DNA of 6,610 bases, taken from assembly GCA_019057735.1 (NCBI GenBank), contig JAHLWV010000124.1, positions 1-6,610 on the forward strand, read 5' to 3'. This DNA is from Promethearchaeota archaeon. GTDB lineage: Archaea; Asgardarchaeota; Lokiarchaeia; Sigynarchaeales; SOKP01. The notes under the pieces are model-generated. The model had not been told where the DNA came from and did no database searches. It was given only the letters and a program-made list of their open reading frames with translations. The position numbers and the translations under genes are program-made. Shown in pieces: positions 1-5,779 of this stretch; the first letter of the stretch is position 1, and the number at the start of each line of letters is the position of its first letter.

Positions 1-37
1 AGATAATAGTGTGATCTTTTTAACCCTAAAAGGATAG
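1..37 (+). CDS. C-terminal end of an upstream gene, possibly a second LSm protein (partial)
   Basis: The frame starting at base 2 reads DNSVIFLTLKG and stops at TAG (35-37). The rest of the gene lies outside the window. The tail closely resembles the end of the complete LSm protein downstream, which finishes GDNVIFLNLAS: both share a DN, a VIFL strand, a polar residue and a Leu. In LSm proteins this is the Sm2 motif, the last beta-strands that hold the RNA-contacting Arg-Gly and pair with the next subunit in the ring. The extra Ser before VIFL means the alignment is either G-DNS-V with one insertion or R-D-N-S-V like the RGNSV of other Sm proteins. The same strand and the 87-base spacing fit a tandem gene pair. 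Eleven residues are too few to be sure, so the family call is an inference. Confidence 0.42.
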   Translation, partial: DNSVIFLTLKG

Positions 38-74
38 ATAAATCAAAAGGTTTTAATTTTTAAGGTTAATTTTA

Positions 75-86
75 CATATTATAATA
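75..86 (+). promoter_or_regulatory. Candidate TATA element upstream of the LSm gene
   Basis: The A/T-only stretch CATATTATAATA is centred near base 80, about 45 bases before the LSm ATG at 125. With the usual archaeal spacing of about 26 bases from TATA centre to start site, transcription would begin near 106 and leave a leader of roughly 19 bases. That leader (TTAGAGCTAATTAAC before ATG) has no good Shine-Dalgarno match. The surrounding DNA is so A/T-rich that TATA-like strings occur by chance, so this is only a candidate. Confidence 0.3.
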
Positions 87-124
87 GATTATTTTGAAAT
101 ATTTTTTTCTTAGAGCTAATTAAC

Positions 125-400
125 ATGGATAAGAGAAGTTATCAACAAGGTAGACCAGCCAGACCTATAGATTATTTAAAAAATTCGATAGATAAAGTCA
201 TATTGATAAAAGTCAAGAGAAATCGTCTCTTCAGAGCAATTTTACGTTCGTTCGACGAACATCTAAACCTTTACATCGAAGACGCTTCACAGCTCTTCGA
301 ATATCAAGATGAAGATGGAAATATTAAAGAAGAACATGAAAGTCTTGGCAATATCGTGTTACGTGGAGACAATGTCATCTTTTTGAATCTTGCAAGTTAG
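125..400 (+). CDS. LSm (Sm-like) RNA-binding protein, archaeal SmAP type
   Basis: This 91-residue protein carries a full Sm fold. An N-terminal helix RPIDYL (13-18) leads into strand VILIKV (25-30). Sm1 continues with FRAIL (36-40) and the RNA-loop sequence FDEHLN (43-48). Sm2 is LGNIVLRGDNVIFL (74-87). In the archaeal family, the His and Asn of the first loop (here H46, N48) and the Arg of RGDN (R80) form the uridine-binding pocket of a ring, usually a heptamer, that binds U-rich RNA ends. Two oddities: the near-invariant Gly of Sm1 (FRG) is Ala38, and the loop between Sm1 and Sm2 (about 56-73) is long and acidic. ATG 125 is the only usable start, because an in-frame TGA lies at 95-97. Many archaeal LSm genes are followed by the L37e ribosomal protein gene, which is absent here. 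Family assignment is firm; the RNA partners are unknown. Confidence 0.95.
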   Translation: MDKRSYQQGRPARPIDYLKNSIDKVILIKVKRNRLFRAILRSFDEHLNLYIEDASQLFEYQDEDGNIKEEHESLGNIVLRGDNVIFLNLAS

Positions 401-421
401 TTTAAAAAGATTCAAGTCTTT
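383..421 (+). terminator. Hairpin at the end of the LSm gene, possible terminator
   Basis: TTGAATCTT (383-391) is a perfect 9-base inverted match to AAGATTCAA (407-415), with a 15-base loop that contains the LSm stop codon TAG (398-400). A competing small stem, AAAGA (406-410) with TCTTT (417-421), uses the same right arm. A T-rich stretch follows (417-436, with short T runs only). Archaeal termination depends mainly on T-rich tracts, so the hairpin may instead protect or mark the mRNA 3' end. Confidence 0.35.
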
Positions 422-580
422 GTTTCATTGGGTTTTCGGATTGAAATTAAAAATCTTAAATGATCTTTACTTTCATTTAGATTAGGTAAAAAACATATAA
501 AAGTTAAAGTCTTTTTCAATAAGTGAGACACCTAATATTAACTTTGATTGATTTAGTTACTTAAAAAGAGATCCTAATAC
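401..580. other. Intergenic region of 180 bases between LSm and phosphoesterase genes
   Basis: I see no gene here, including no L37e ribosomal protein gene, which would be the expected neighbour of an archaeal LSm gene. The left part holds the right arm of the LSm hairpin and T-rich DNA. The right part holds TATA candidates at 493-503 and 533-541. No tRNA-like cloverleaf or C/D-box pair is apparent. Confidence 0.6.
493..503 (+). promoter_or_regulatory. Candidate BRE/TATA promoter for the metallophosphoesterase gene
   Basis: ACATATAAAAG is a good match to the archaeal TATA box and is preceded by the purine run GGTAAAAA (485-492), which resembles a BRE. Its centre near 498 predicts a start site near 524, about 57 bases before the GTG at 581. 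A second weaker option, CTAATATTAA (532-541), would give a leader of about 19 bases. The choice between them cannot be made by reading alone. Confidence 0.4.
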
Positions 581-2662
581 GTGATTGAACCAGAATATCT
601 CAAACATCGAAATTCATTGGTAATCAGCCCCAATATAGGTCATCCTCTATATATTGGTATAGATCGTAAATTAAAGCAGAGAGAATTTGAAGCCAAACTT
701 TTATTTGTGAGTAATATTCCGAATTCAACTAATTTTGAGGGTTTTTTAAGGAAGAACTTAAAACTCGTTCCAATCCTCGAATACAAGTGGAAGTTAACGA
801 AATTACTTGAAATAACAAAAAAAGAGGGGATATGGGCCAAATTAAAAAGAATTTTTGTCAGAGGTAAGAAAAGACGGCAGAAAACGCAAGTAATTAAGGA
901 ATTCACCGACTCAAAGGGTGATACATTTGATATCGTCCAAAGGGAAAGGATAGAAAAGTTGAAGCCGCGGGCTTTTCGGGGTGATATAATAGATTGTATG
1001 GTTTTAAATGTTCAAAATGCCCATGAATGTGAGATCGATAATCCCGAATTTGACGATTATCTTAGTCCTCAAAACTATTTAGTCAAACATGAAATTTTTG
1101 GGAGCTTAAATAAATTTTACTCGGCAACAATTTCCTTTAGCCTGACAGATGAGGTTATAGAATTTTTAAATAGTTTTAACTTCGTAATGTTTGATATTCT
1201 CCAGCAAAATCCGAATAAAGGTGATCGGATTAACTATCACTCGATTGTAATTTCTAAAAATATTTGGACCAATTTCAAATTTTTACATGCTACAGATTTA
1301 CATTTAGCAGAGAGAAACGATAGAATCTATGAGATTGTTAAAAAATGGCAAAAATCAATTAGAAACTCAGAAGTTGGTGATATCTTTGCTCAAAGTGTTA
1401 AAGCAGTCTCTTATTTTCAGAGGTTGTTAATGAAAAGAACAGAAGAAAAAGTGGAAACCACCAAACCGCTGCACAAACGATATATTAATCCCAATAATAA
1501 TTTTAGAAACTTTATCAAGCTCGCAAATAAGAGCGTGAATAACAACGATTTAGATTTTGTAGTGCTAACTGGAGATATCATCGATTTTTCTATTCTTTCA
1601 AAAATTAATAAAGAGAAAAGGAAGACTCTAGATTTTAACTACGAATTTAGTAATTGGCGGATTTTCAAAGAAATATTATTAAACCACCCTCAAAAAATGA
1701 GAAGGGGGATGGTTACTGGAGAAGAAATACTCTGTCCAATATTTACAATCCCGGGAAACCATGATTTTCGTCCATATCATTACGATCTTCGTTGGGGGAA
1801 CTTATACAAAAAGATAGGATTGACCGCAACTGAAGCAATTGCATTAAACGAGGAGTTAATAGCAAATCCCATTAGCTCTATTACGAAAAATTTCAGGGCT
1901 TTAAAAGCCTATCTAATAGAAATCAATTCGTCGTTAGATTTTTCTCTCAAACTTGGAGAAAATATTTTCATTTTTCTAAACTCAGGTTCCGATTCTTTTA
2001 AAAACATTATAGATTTTGTTAGTGGACACCCCTCCGTAACTGGAGTTACCAACAAACAAATTAGGTATTTAGAGGACTTAATAAATAAAACCATTAAACC
2101 GGGATACAATACATTTCTTATGGTTCATGGACCTCCAATTAATCCTAAAAAAACCATGAGAAAAACATTTTCTCTTTCAAAACCTTCAAAAGATAAAATG
2201 CCTTCTCTCGAAGAGTTTAAAGAATCTATAATGGAAAAATTGGGAATGCGTCCTTCTGCAATTCGAATCAACGATAAATTTGACTTAAAATTTGGAACTA
2301 TTTCTTCCAATTGGGCAAAATTGATTAAATTTTGCCTTGATTATCCTGTCATTACTCTTTCAGGTCATACTCATCAATTAAGAGAATTTAGGTTGATGAA
2401 TCCCCAACAGAAATCTATTAATCCTAAGACAACAATTCCAGTTAAACTAGAAAAATTAGATAATCCCGCAGCTGTTTACTACGATTTTTATTCTGATAGA
2501 CTAAGAAATCAAGACGAAGTGGAAACTAACGCTCCTTATGTTGTTCAAACTCCCGCTTTAGGATTAGGAAGCTACTTCAAACCTGGTTTAACCGGGGCTT
2601 ATCGAGAGATCATAATTGAAAAAGGAAAATTAACATCTTTCCAAGTTAAGTATGTAAAATGA
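581..2662 (+). CDS. Large calcineurin-type metallophosphoesterase with unrecognised N-terminal region
   Basis: This 693-residue protein has all five metal-site motifs of the Metallophos superfamily: DLH (239-241), GDIID (331-335), GNHD (392-395), a lone His in VHG (H516) and GHTH (595-598). Family knowledge makes D239, H241, D332, N393, H516, H596 and H598 the ligands of two metal ions, with H394 catalytic. It should hydrolyse phosphomono- or diesters; the substrate cannot be read. Residues 1-230 form a separate region I do not recognise, with a Lys/Arg-rich patch at 84-103 and beta-strand-like segments up to the catalytic domain. The stretch between motifs I and II is long (about 90 residues), helical-looking and charged. 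There is no signal peptide or membrane segment, so it is probably cytosolic. GTG 581 is the first possible start, because an in-frame TAA lies at 575-577; TTG 617 is an alternative. The gene is apparently monocistronic and converges on the next one. Confidence 0.9.
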   Translation: MIEPEYLKHRNSLVISPNIGHPLYIGIDRKLKQREFEAKLLFVSNIPNSTNFEGFLRKNLKLVPILEYKWKLTKLLEITKKEGIWAKLKRIFVRGKKRRQKTQVIKEFTDSKGDTFDIVQRERIEKLKPRAFRGDIIDCMVLNVQNAHECEIDNPEFDDYLSPQNYLVKHEIFGSLNKFYSATISFSLTDEVIEFLNSFNFVMFDILQQNPNKGDRINYHSIVISKNIWTNFKFLHATDLHLAERNDRIYEIVKKWQKSIRNSEVGDIFAQSVKAVSYFQRLLMKRTEEKVETTKPLHKRYINPNNNFRNFIKLANKSVNNNDLDFVVLTGDIIDFSILSKINKEKRKTLDFNYEFSNWRIFKEILLNHPQKMRRGMVTGEEILCPIFTIPGNHDFRPYHYDLRWGNLYKKIGLTATEAIALNEELIANPISSITKNFRALKAYLIEINSSLDFSLKLGENIFIFLNSGSDSFKNIIDFVSGHPSVTGVTNKQIRYLEDLINKTIKPGYNTFLMVHGPPINPKKTMRKTFSLSKPSKDKMPSLEEFKESIMEKLGMRPSAIRINDKFDLKFGTISSNWAKLIKFCLDYPVITLSGHTHQLREFRLMNPQQKSINPKTTIPVKLEKLDNPAAVYYDFYSDRLRNQDEVETNAPYVVQTPALGLGSYFKPGLTGAYREIIIEKGKLTSFQVKYVK

Positions 2663-2685
2663 TAAAAAGTTGAGCTCTGAATAAA

Positions 2686-4176
2686 TTAATCTTTTAAATG
2701 TATAGGTCTTCCTTTTTTATGAATAGCCATGCCATATACATCTTCCATCCCTTCTAAAACCATCTCTGAAATTGTTGGATGGCTATGTATTGTAGTAGAA
2801 ACATCGTGAACGGTTAATCCGTGCTGCATGGCTAAGGAAATTTCAGAAATTAATTCGGGCGCTTCAGCACCAATACACGATGCGCCTAGTATTTTGTTAG
2901 TTTTTTTATCAGCGATAATTAGTATGAATCCATCTTCTTCTCCCATACATTTCGCCTTACCTAACGATTCATATGGGAATCTTCCCATAAGTAAATCATA
3001 TCCCGCATTTTTTGCATTTTTTCTCCTTAGTCCTACTGATCCTATGTTTGGGCTTGTGAAGATAGTCGCGGGAATTATTCGGTAATTAGTAACTTTTTCT
3101 TTAACTTGGAACCCGTCTAGACTTGCTAACGCATTTGCCACAGCAACATCGCCTTCATGCCTAGCAACATGAGCAAGCATTAATCCACCTGTAACATCAC
3201 CGATGGCAAATATACCTTTTACAGAAGTTTCTAACGACTTAGAATCTACTTGAATTGCTCCGCGTGGGGTTTCTATTTTTAAATCCTCTAAACCTAAATT
3301 TCTAGATTCTTTTGCTCGGCCAATTGTAACTAAACAGTAATCCGCTTCAACATATGATTTTTCAGCCGTTTCTATCTGTTCTTTTGGAACATCAGCTGAA
3401 ACTGTTGTTGCTTTCACGCCTGATCCTGTGTTAACGATCGATAACACATTTTGTGAAACGAGTATTTCGATACTAAGATTATTAAACTTCTTTTGTATTT
3501 CTTTCACTACCATAGGCTCTTCTGATGCTATTGGAGAGGGAAGGTATTCAAGCATCGTAACTTTACTTCCAAAACTAGCAAATATATTAGCAAACTCAAC
3601 CCCTGCTACTCCAGCTCCAATAATGAGCAATTTTTTTGGTAAGGTTTTAAAATCAGGGTGTAGAACATCGTCAGTAGTTAATATTCTATCGTGGTCAATA
3701 TTAAACGCAGGAATTAACACTGGAGTTGAACCAGTAGCGATTATAACCCTTTTAGCTTTAATTTTTTTATTATCAGCCCCTTCAATTGAGATTTCAAATC
3801 CATTGTTTGTGTTTCCATTTAAAATCTTGCCATGCCCTATATAAACATCGTTTTTCCATGCACTTTCTAACGTCGCAATTCCATCCGTTAATTCTTTAAC
3901 AACTCTATTTTTACGAACAACGGCTTTACTAAAATCTAATTTAAAATCACCGATAACTCCGTGATCCTCTCCATTTTTCCTAAGTTTTTGAATAAATTCT
4001 GCAGATGCGTAGAGCGCTTTTGCTGGTATGCAACCCAAATTTAAGCACGTACCTCCTAACTTATTTTTCTCAATTAAGGCAACTTTAGCTCCATATTGAG
4101 CTGCTCTAATAGCGGAATGGTATCCTCCTGGTCCTGAGCCAATTACCGCTATGTCATACAATTCTGAGCCTGGCAT
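2686..4176 (-). CDS. lpdA: Dihydrolipoamide dehydrogenase (E3 / glycine cleavage L-protein)
   Basis: This FAD enzyme reoxidises dihydrolipoamide on the lipoyl carrier of 2-oxoacid dehydrogenase complexes or the glycine cleavage H-protein and passes electrons to NAD+. The 496 residues show every hallmark: the FAD-binding GSGPGG (13-18) ending at E36, the redox disulfide CLNLGC (C44 and C49), ATGS (147-150), the second dinucleotide fold GAGVAG (187-192) with acidic E210 favouring NAD+ over NADP+, the FAD motif GIFAIGD (321-327), and the dimer-interface pair H466/E471 in HSHPTISE that completes the partner active site. The catalytic set is intact, which separates it from mercuric and glutathione reductases (similar fold, different C-termini). 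The length is slightly above the usual 460-480. ATG 4176 starts directly at the FAD domain. No E1, E2, lipoate ligase or glycine cleavage gene is adjacent, so the partner complex is unknown. It is divergent from the glycerate kinase gene. Confidence 0.95.
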   Translation of the reverse strand: MPGSELYDIAVIGSGPGGYHSAIRAAQYGAKVALIEKNKLGGTCLNLGCIPAKALYASAEFIQKLRKNGEDHGVIGDFKLDFSKAVVRKNRVVKELTDGIATLESAWKNDVYIGHGKILNGNTNNGFEISIEGADNKKIKAKRVIIATGSTPVLIPAFNIDHDRILTTDDVLHPDFKTLPKKLLIIGAGVAGVEFANIFASFGSKVTMLEYLPSPIASEEPMVVKEIQKKFNNLSIEILVSQNVLSIVNTGSGVKATTVSADVPKEQIETAEKSYVEADYCLVTIGRAKESRNLGLEDLKIETPRGAIQVDSKSLETSVKGIFAIGDVTGGLMLAHVARHEGDVAVANALASLDGFQVKEKVTNYRIIPATIFTSPNIGSVGLRRKNAKNAGYDLLMGRFPYESLGKAKCMGEEDGFILIIADKKTNKILGASCIGAEAPELISEISLAMQHGLTVHDVSTTIHSHPTISEMVLEGMEDVYGMAIHKKGRPIHLKD

Positions 4177-4200
4177 TTTCTTTCGATATCCTCAATTGTA

Positions 4201-4209
4201 ATATAAATA
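4201..4209 (-). promoter_or_regulatory. Candidate TATA box of the dihydrolipoamide dehydrogenase gene
   Basis: On the minus strand this reads TATTTATAT, centred about 29 bases before the ATG whose first base is 4176. Standard archaeal TATA-to-start spacing puts transcription start at about 4178-4180, essentially at the start codon, so the mRNA would be leaderless or nearly so. A GAGGAT string lies between TATA and ATG, but it is 11-13 bases from the ATG and would fall upstream of the predicted start site, so it probably does not act in translation. Confidence 0.45.
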
Positions 4210-4220
4210 CTTATCTTATT

Positions 4221-4268
4221 GAGATAGATTATACATACAATATTAATTTTAATTTAATTAAATATCTC
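4221..4268. repeat. Inverted GAGATA / TATCTC pair in the divergent promoter region
   Basis: GAGATA (4221-4226) and its exact reverse complement TATCTC (4263-4268) lie symmetrically around 4244.5 in the gap between two divergent genes. Each is part of a local dyad: TATCTTATTGAGATA (4212-4226), five-base arms next to the TATA box on the minus side, and the perfect palindrome TCTCGAGA (4265-4272) next to the TATA candidate on the plus side. This arrangement could be paired operators for one regulator of both genes. The arms are short and the DNA is A/T-rich, so chance is a real alternative. Confidence 0.3.
4258..4265 (+). promoter_or_regulatory. Candidate TATA box of the glycerate kinase gene
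   Basis: TTAAATAT is centred near 4262, predicting a transcription start near 4288. The leader would then be about 11-23 bases, depending on whether TTG 4299, ATG 4305 or ATG 4311 is used. TTATACAT (4229-4236) is a competing match that would give a longer leader. Confidence 0.3.
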
Positions 4269-4304
4269 GAGAAGCATAATTAATTTTTTTCATGAATATT
4301 GTTG

Positions 4305-5738
4305 ATGGAAATGTATATACAAAATTATTCACAATTAATTTCAGAGAGTTTAAATAAAAATTCCTTAGAGTTAAGGAAAATAGGGCTGAAGTCATTAGAA
4401 ATTGCAATCAGTTCAGTCGAGCCTAGAAAATTAATAACAGATGCTATTAAAATTTCCGATGAAATCCTCATGATCGAGGGGAATAGATATGATCTTAAGA
4501 AATTTAAGCGAATTTTAATCATAGGTGGTGGAAAGGCAACCGCTCAAATGGCTATTGCTTTGGATGAATTACTAAAAACATCCTCCAAAATTGAATACGA
4601 GGGATTTTTGAACATCCCTGAGGATCAAGAATTTAAATTTCTTAACTCGATAAAGAACATAAAAATGAATTTAGCATCTCATCCTATACCAAATGAAGCG
4701 GGGTTAAACGGAGTTAATAAGATGTTAGAACTCGTTGAGAGAGCTAATAAAGAGGACTTAATAATTTGTTTATTTTCTGGAGGTGGTTCTGCCTTACTAC
4801 CACTGCCTAAAAAAAACATAAGTCTCACAGATATTCAAAAAACCAACTCGTTGTTATTAGCCTCCGGAGCTTCAATTCACGAAATTAACACGATCCGAAA
4901 ACATATCTCTGACTTTAAAGGAGGTAACCTCGCAAAAAGAATCTATGAGACTAGTAAGGCAACTACACTGACAATTGTCATTTCTGATGTTGTAGGGAAT
5001 AAATTAGATTCAATTGCATCAGGCCCTACCGTTCCTGACTTAACATCCTTCAACGATGCGTATATAGTGTTATTGAAATACAATTTGCTTGATACGATTC
5101 CTATGTCTGTTAAAGATGTTATTATGGAAGGTGTAAAAAATCCACGTCTAGAAAACCCATCAAAGAACGATCCTATTTTCGAAAATATCCATACATATCT
5201 AATAGGAAGCATTGAAATAAGCGTGGAAGAGGTGTCTAATTATCTAAGGAAATACAAATTTGAGATTGATTATTTTTCTGACGAAATTTCGGGAGAAGCA
5301 GCAGACTTTGGAAAACATCTTTTCTATTTGATAACAGAAAAACTTAAAGAATACACGAAAGAGACTGAAAAATCTAGGATCGCAATGATCGGAACTGGAG
5401 AACTTACTGTAACATTACAAGGGAAAGGAATTGGTGGAAGGAACCAAGAAATGCTTTTAAATTTTTTCAACACAATAAAAAGCGAAAAAATTGACTATAG
5501 GTTCTTCGTATTAGGATGTAATCTCGATGGGATTGAAGGAAATAGTAAGGCAATGGGTGCAATTGTTGATAATAGTTTATTAATGGAAACTGCTAAGGAT
5601 AATGTTAACATCGATAGTTATTTAAACAACAATAACTCTAATGCCTTTTTTAACCTAATACATGGAGAGATTATCACAGGTCCTACCGGTATAAATGTAA
5701 ACGACCTAATATTGATCCTAGTCGAGTTCAATGTTTAA
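4305..5738 (+). CDS. gck: Glycerate 2-kinase (GckA/TtuD type, DUF4147 plus MOFRL domains)
   Basis: It phosphorylates D-glycerate with ATP, in archaea giving 2-phosphoglycerate that enters lower glycolysis; known roles are in non-phosphorylative Entner-Doudoroff and serine/glycerate metabolism. Counting from ATG 4305 (477 residues), the N-terminal DUF4147 domain shows GGGKA (74-78, with the conserved Lys77), SGGGS (158-162), IRKH (197-200), SDVVGN (227-232) and SGPT (239-242). The C-terminal MOFRL domain shows GTGE (363-366), GGRNQE (377-382), LDGIEG (407-412) and GPTGINVND (459-467). The usual GTDG-x-DG element reads NLDG-x-EG here. Length is normal or slightly long for the family (about 400-450). 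The start is ambiguous: TTG 4299, TTG 4302, ATG 4305 and ATG 4311 are all in frame after TGA 4293-4295, and none has a proper Shine-Dalgarno. I prefer ATG 4305. It is divergent from the dihydrolipoamide dehydrogenase gene, and the small zinc-ribbon gene follows after 41 bases. Confidence 0.93.
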   Translation: MEMYIQNYSQLISESLNKNSLELRKIGLKSLEIAISSVEPRKLITDAIKISDEILMIEGNRYDLKKFKRILIIGGGKATAQMAIALDELLKTSSKIEYEGFLNIPEDQEFKFLNSIKNIKMNLASHPIPNEAGLNGVNKMLELVERANKEDLIICLFSGGGSALLPLPKKNISLTDIQKTNSLLLASGASIHEINTIRKHISDFKGGNLAKRIYETSKATTLTIVISDVVGNKLDSIASGPTVPDLTSFNDAYIVLLKYNLLDTIPMSVKDVIMEGVKNPRLENPSKNDPIFENIHTYLIGSIEISVEEVSNYLRKYKFEIDYFSDEISGEAADFGKHLFYLITEKLKEYTKETEKSRIAMIGTGELTVTLQGKGIGGRNQEMLLNFFNTIKSEKIDYRFFVLGCNLDGIEGNSKAMGAIVDNSLLMETAKDNVNIDSYLNNNNSNAFFNLIHGEIITGPTGINVNDLILILVEFNV

Positions 5739-5742
5739 TGTA

Positions 5743-5757
5743 TATTGTAGCACAATA
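5743..5757 (+). other. Small hairpin between glycerate kinase and zinc-ribbon genes
   Basis: TATTGT (5743-5748) pairs with ACAATA (5752-5757) around a 3-base loop, four bases after the kinase stop codon. The next bases include a short TTTT (5762-5765). It is a weak, A/T-rich stem, so it may be an inefficient terminator or mean nothing; the two genes could still be cotranscribed. Confidence 0.2.
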
Positions 5758-5779
5758 ATAGTTTTATACTATAATAAAT

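Noticed and set aside
523..564. 13-codon leader peptide (GTG 523 to TAA 562-564) before the phosphoesterase gene
   Set aside because: It has no start signal and no codon bias towards a regulatory amino acid; short frames like this are expected by chance.
640..906. 88-codon minus-strand open frame inside the phosphoesterase gene
   Set aside because: It lies wholly within a convincing plus-strand gene, shows no motif, and its Phe/Leu/Ser-rich composition is what the complement of Lys/Glu/Asn-rich coding sequence gives.
2663..2685. Bidirectional terminator between the convergent phosphoesterase and E3 genes
   Set aside because: Only the 6-base palindrome GAGCTC (2672-2677) and short A/T runs are present; there is no stem or T tract long enough to call.
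2828..3085. 85-codon plus-strand open frame opposite the C-terminal part of dihydrolipoamide dehydrogenase
   Set aside because: It overlaps the conserved dimer-domain coding sequence on the minus strand; no promoter or family match is visible.
3428..3844. 138-codon plus-strand open frame opposite dihydrolipoamide dehydrogenase
   Set aside because: The minus-strand gene has every E3 motif through this stretch; the plus frame is a hydrophobic shadow with no recognisable domain.
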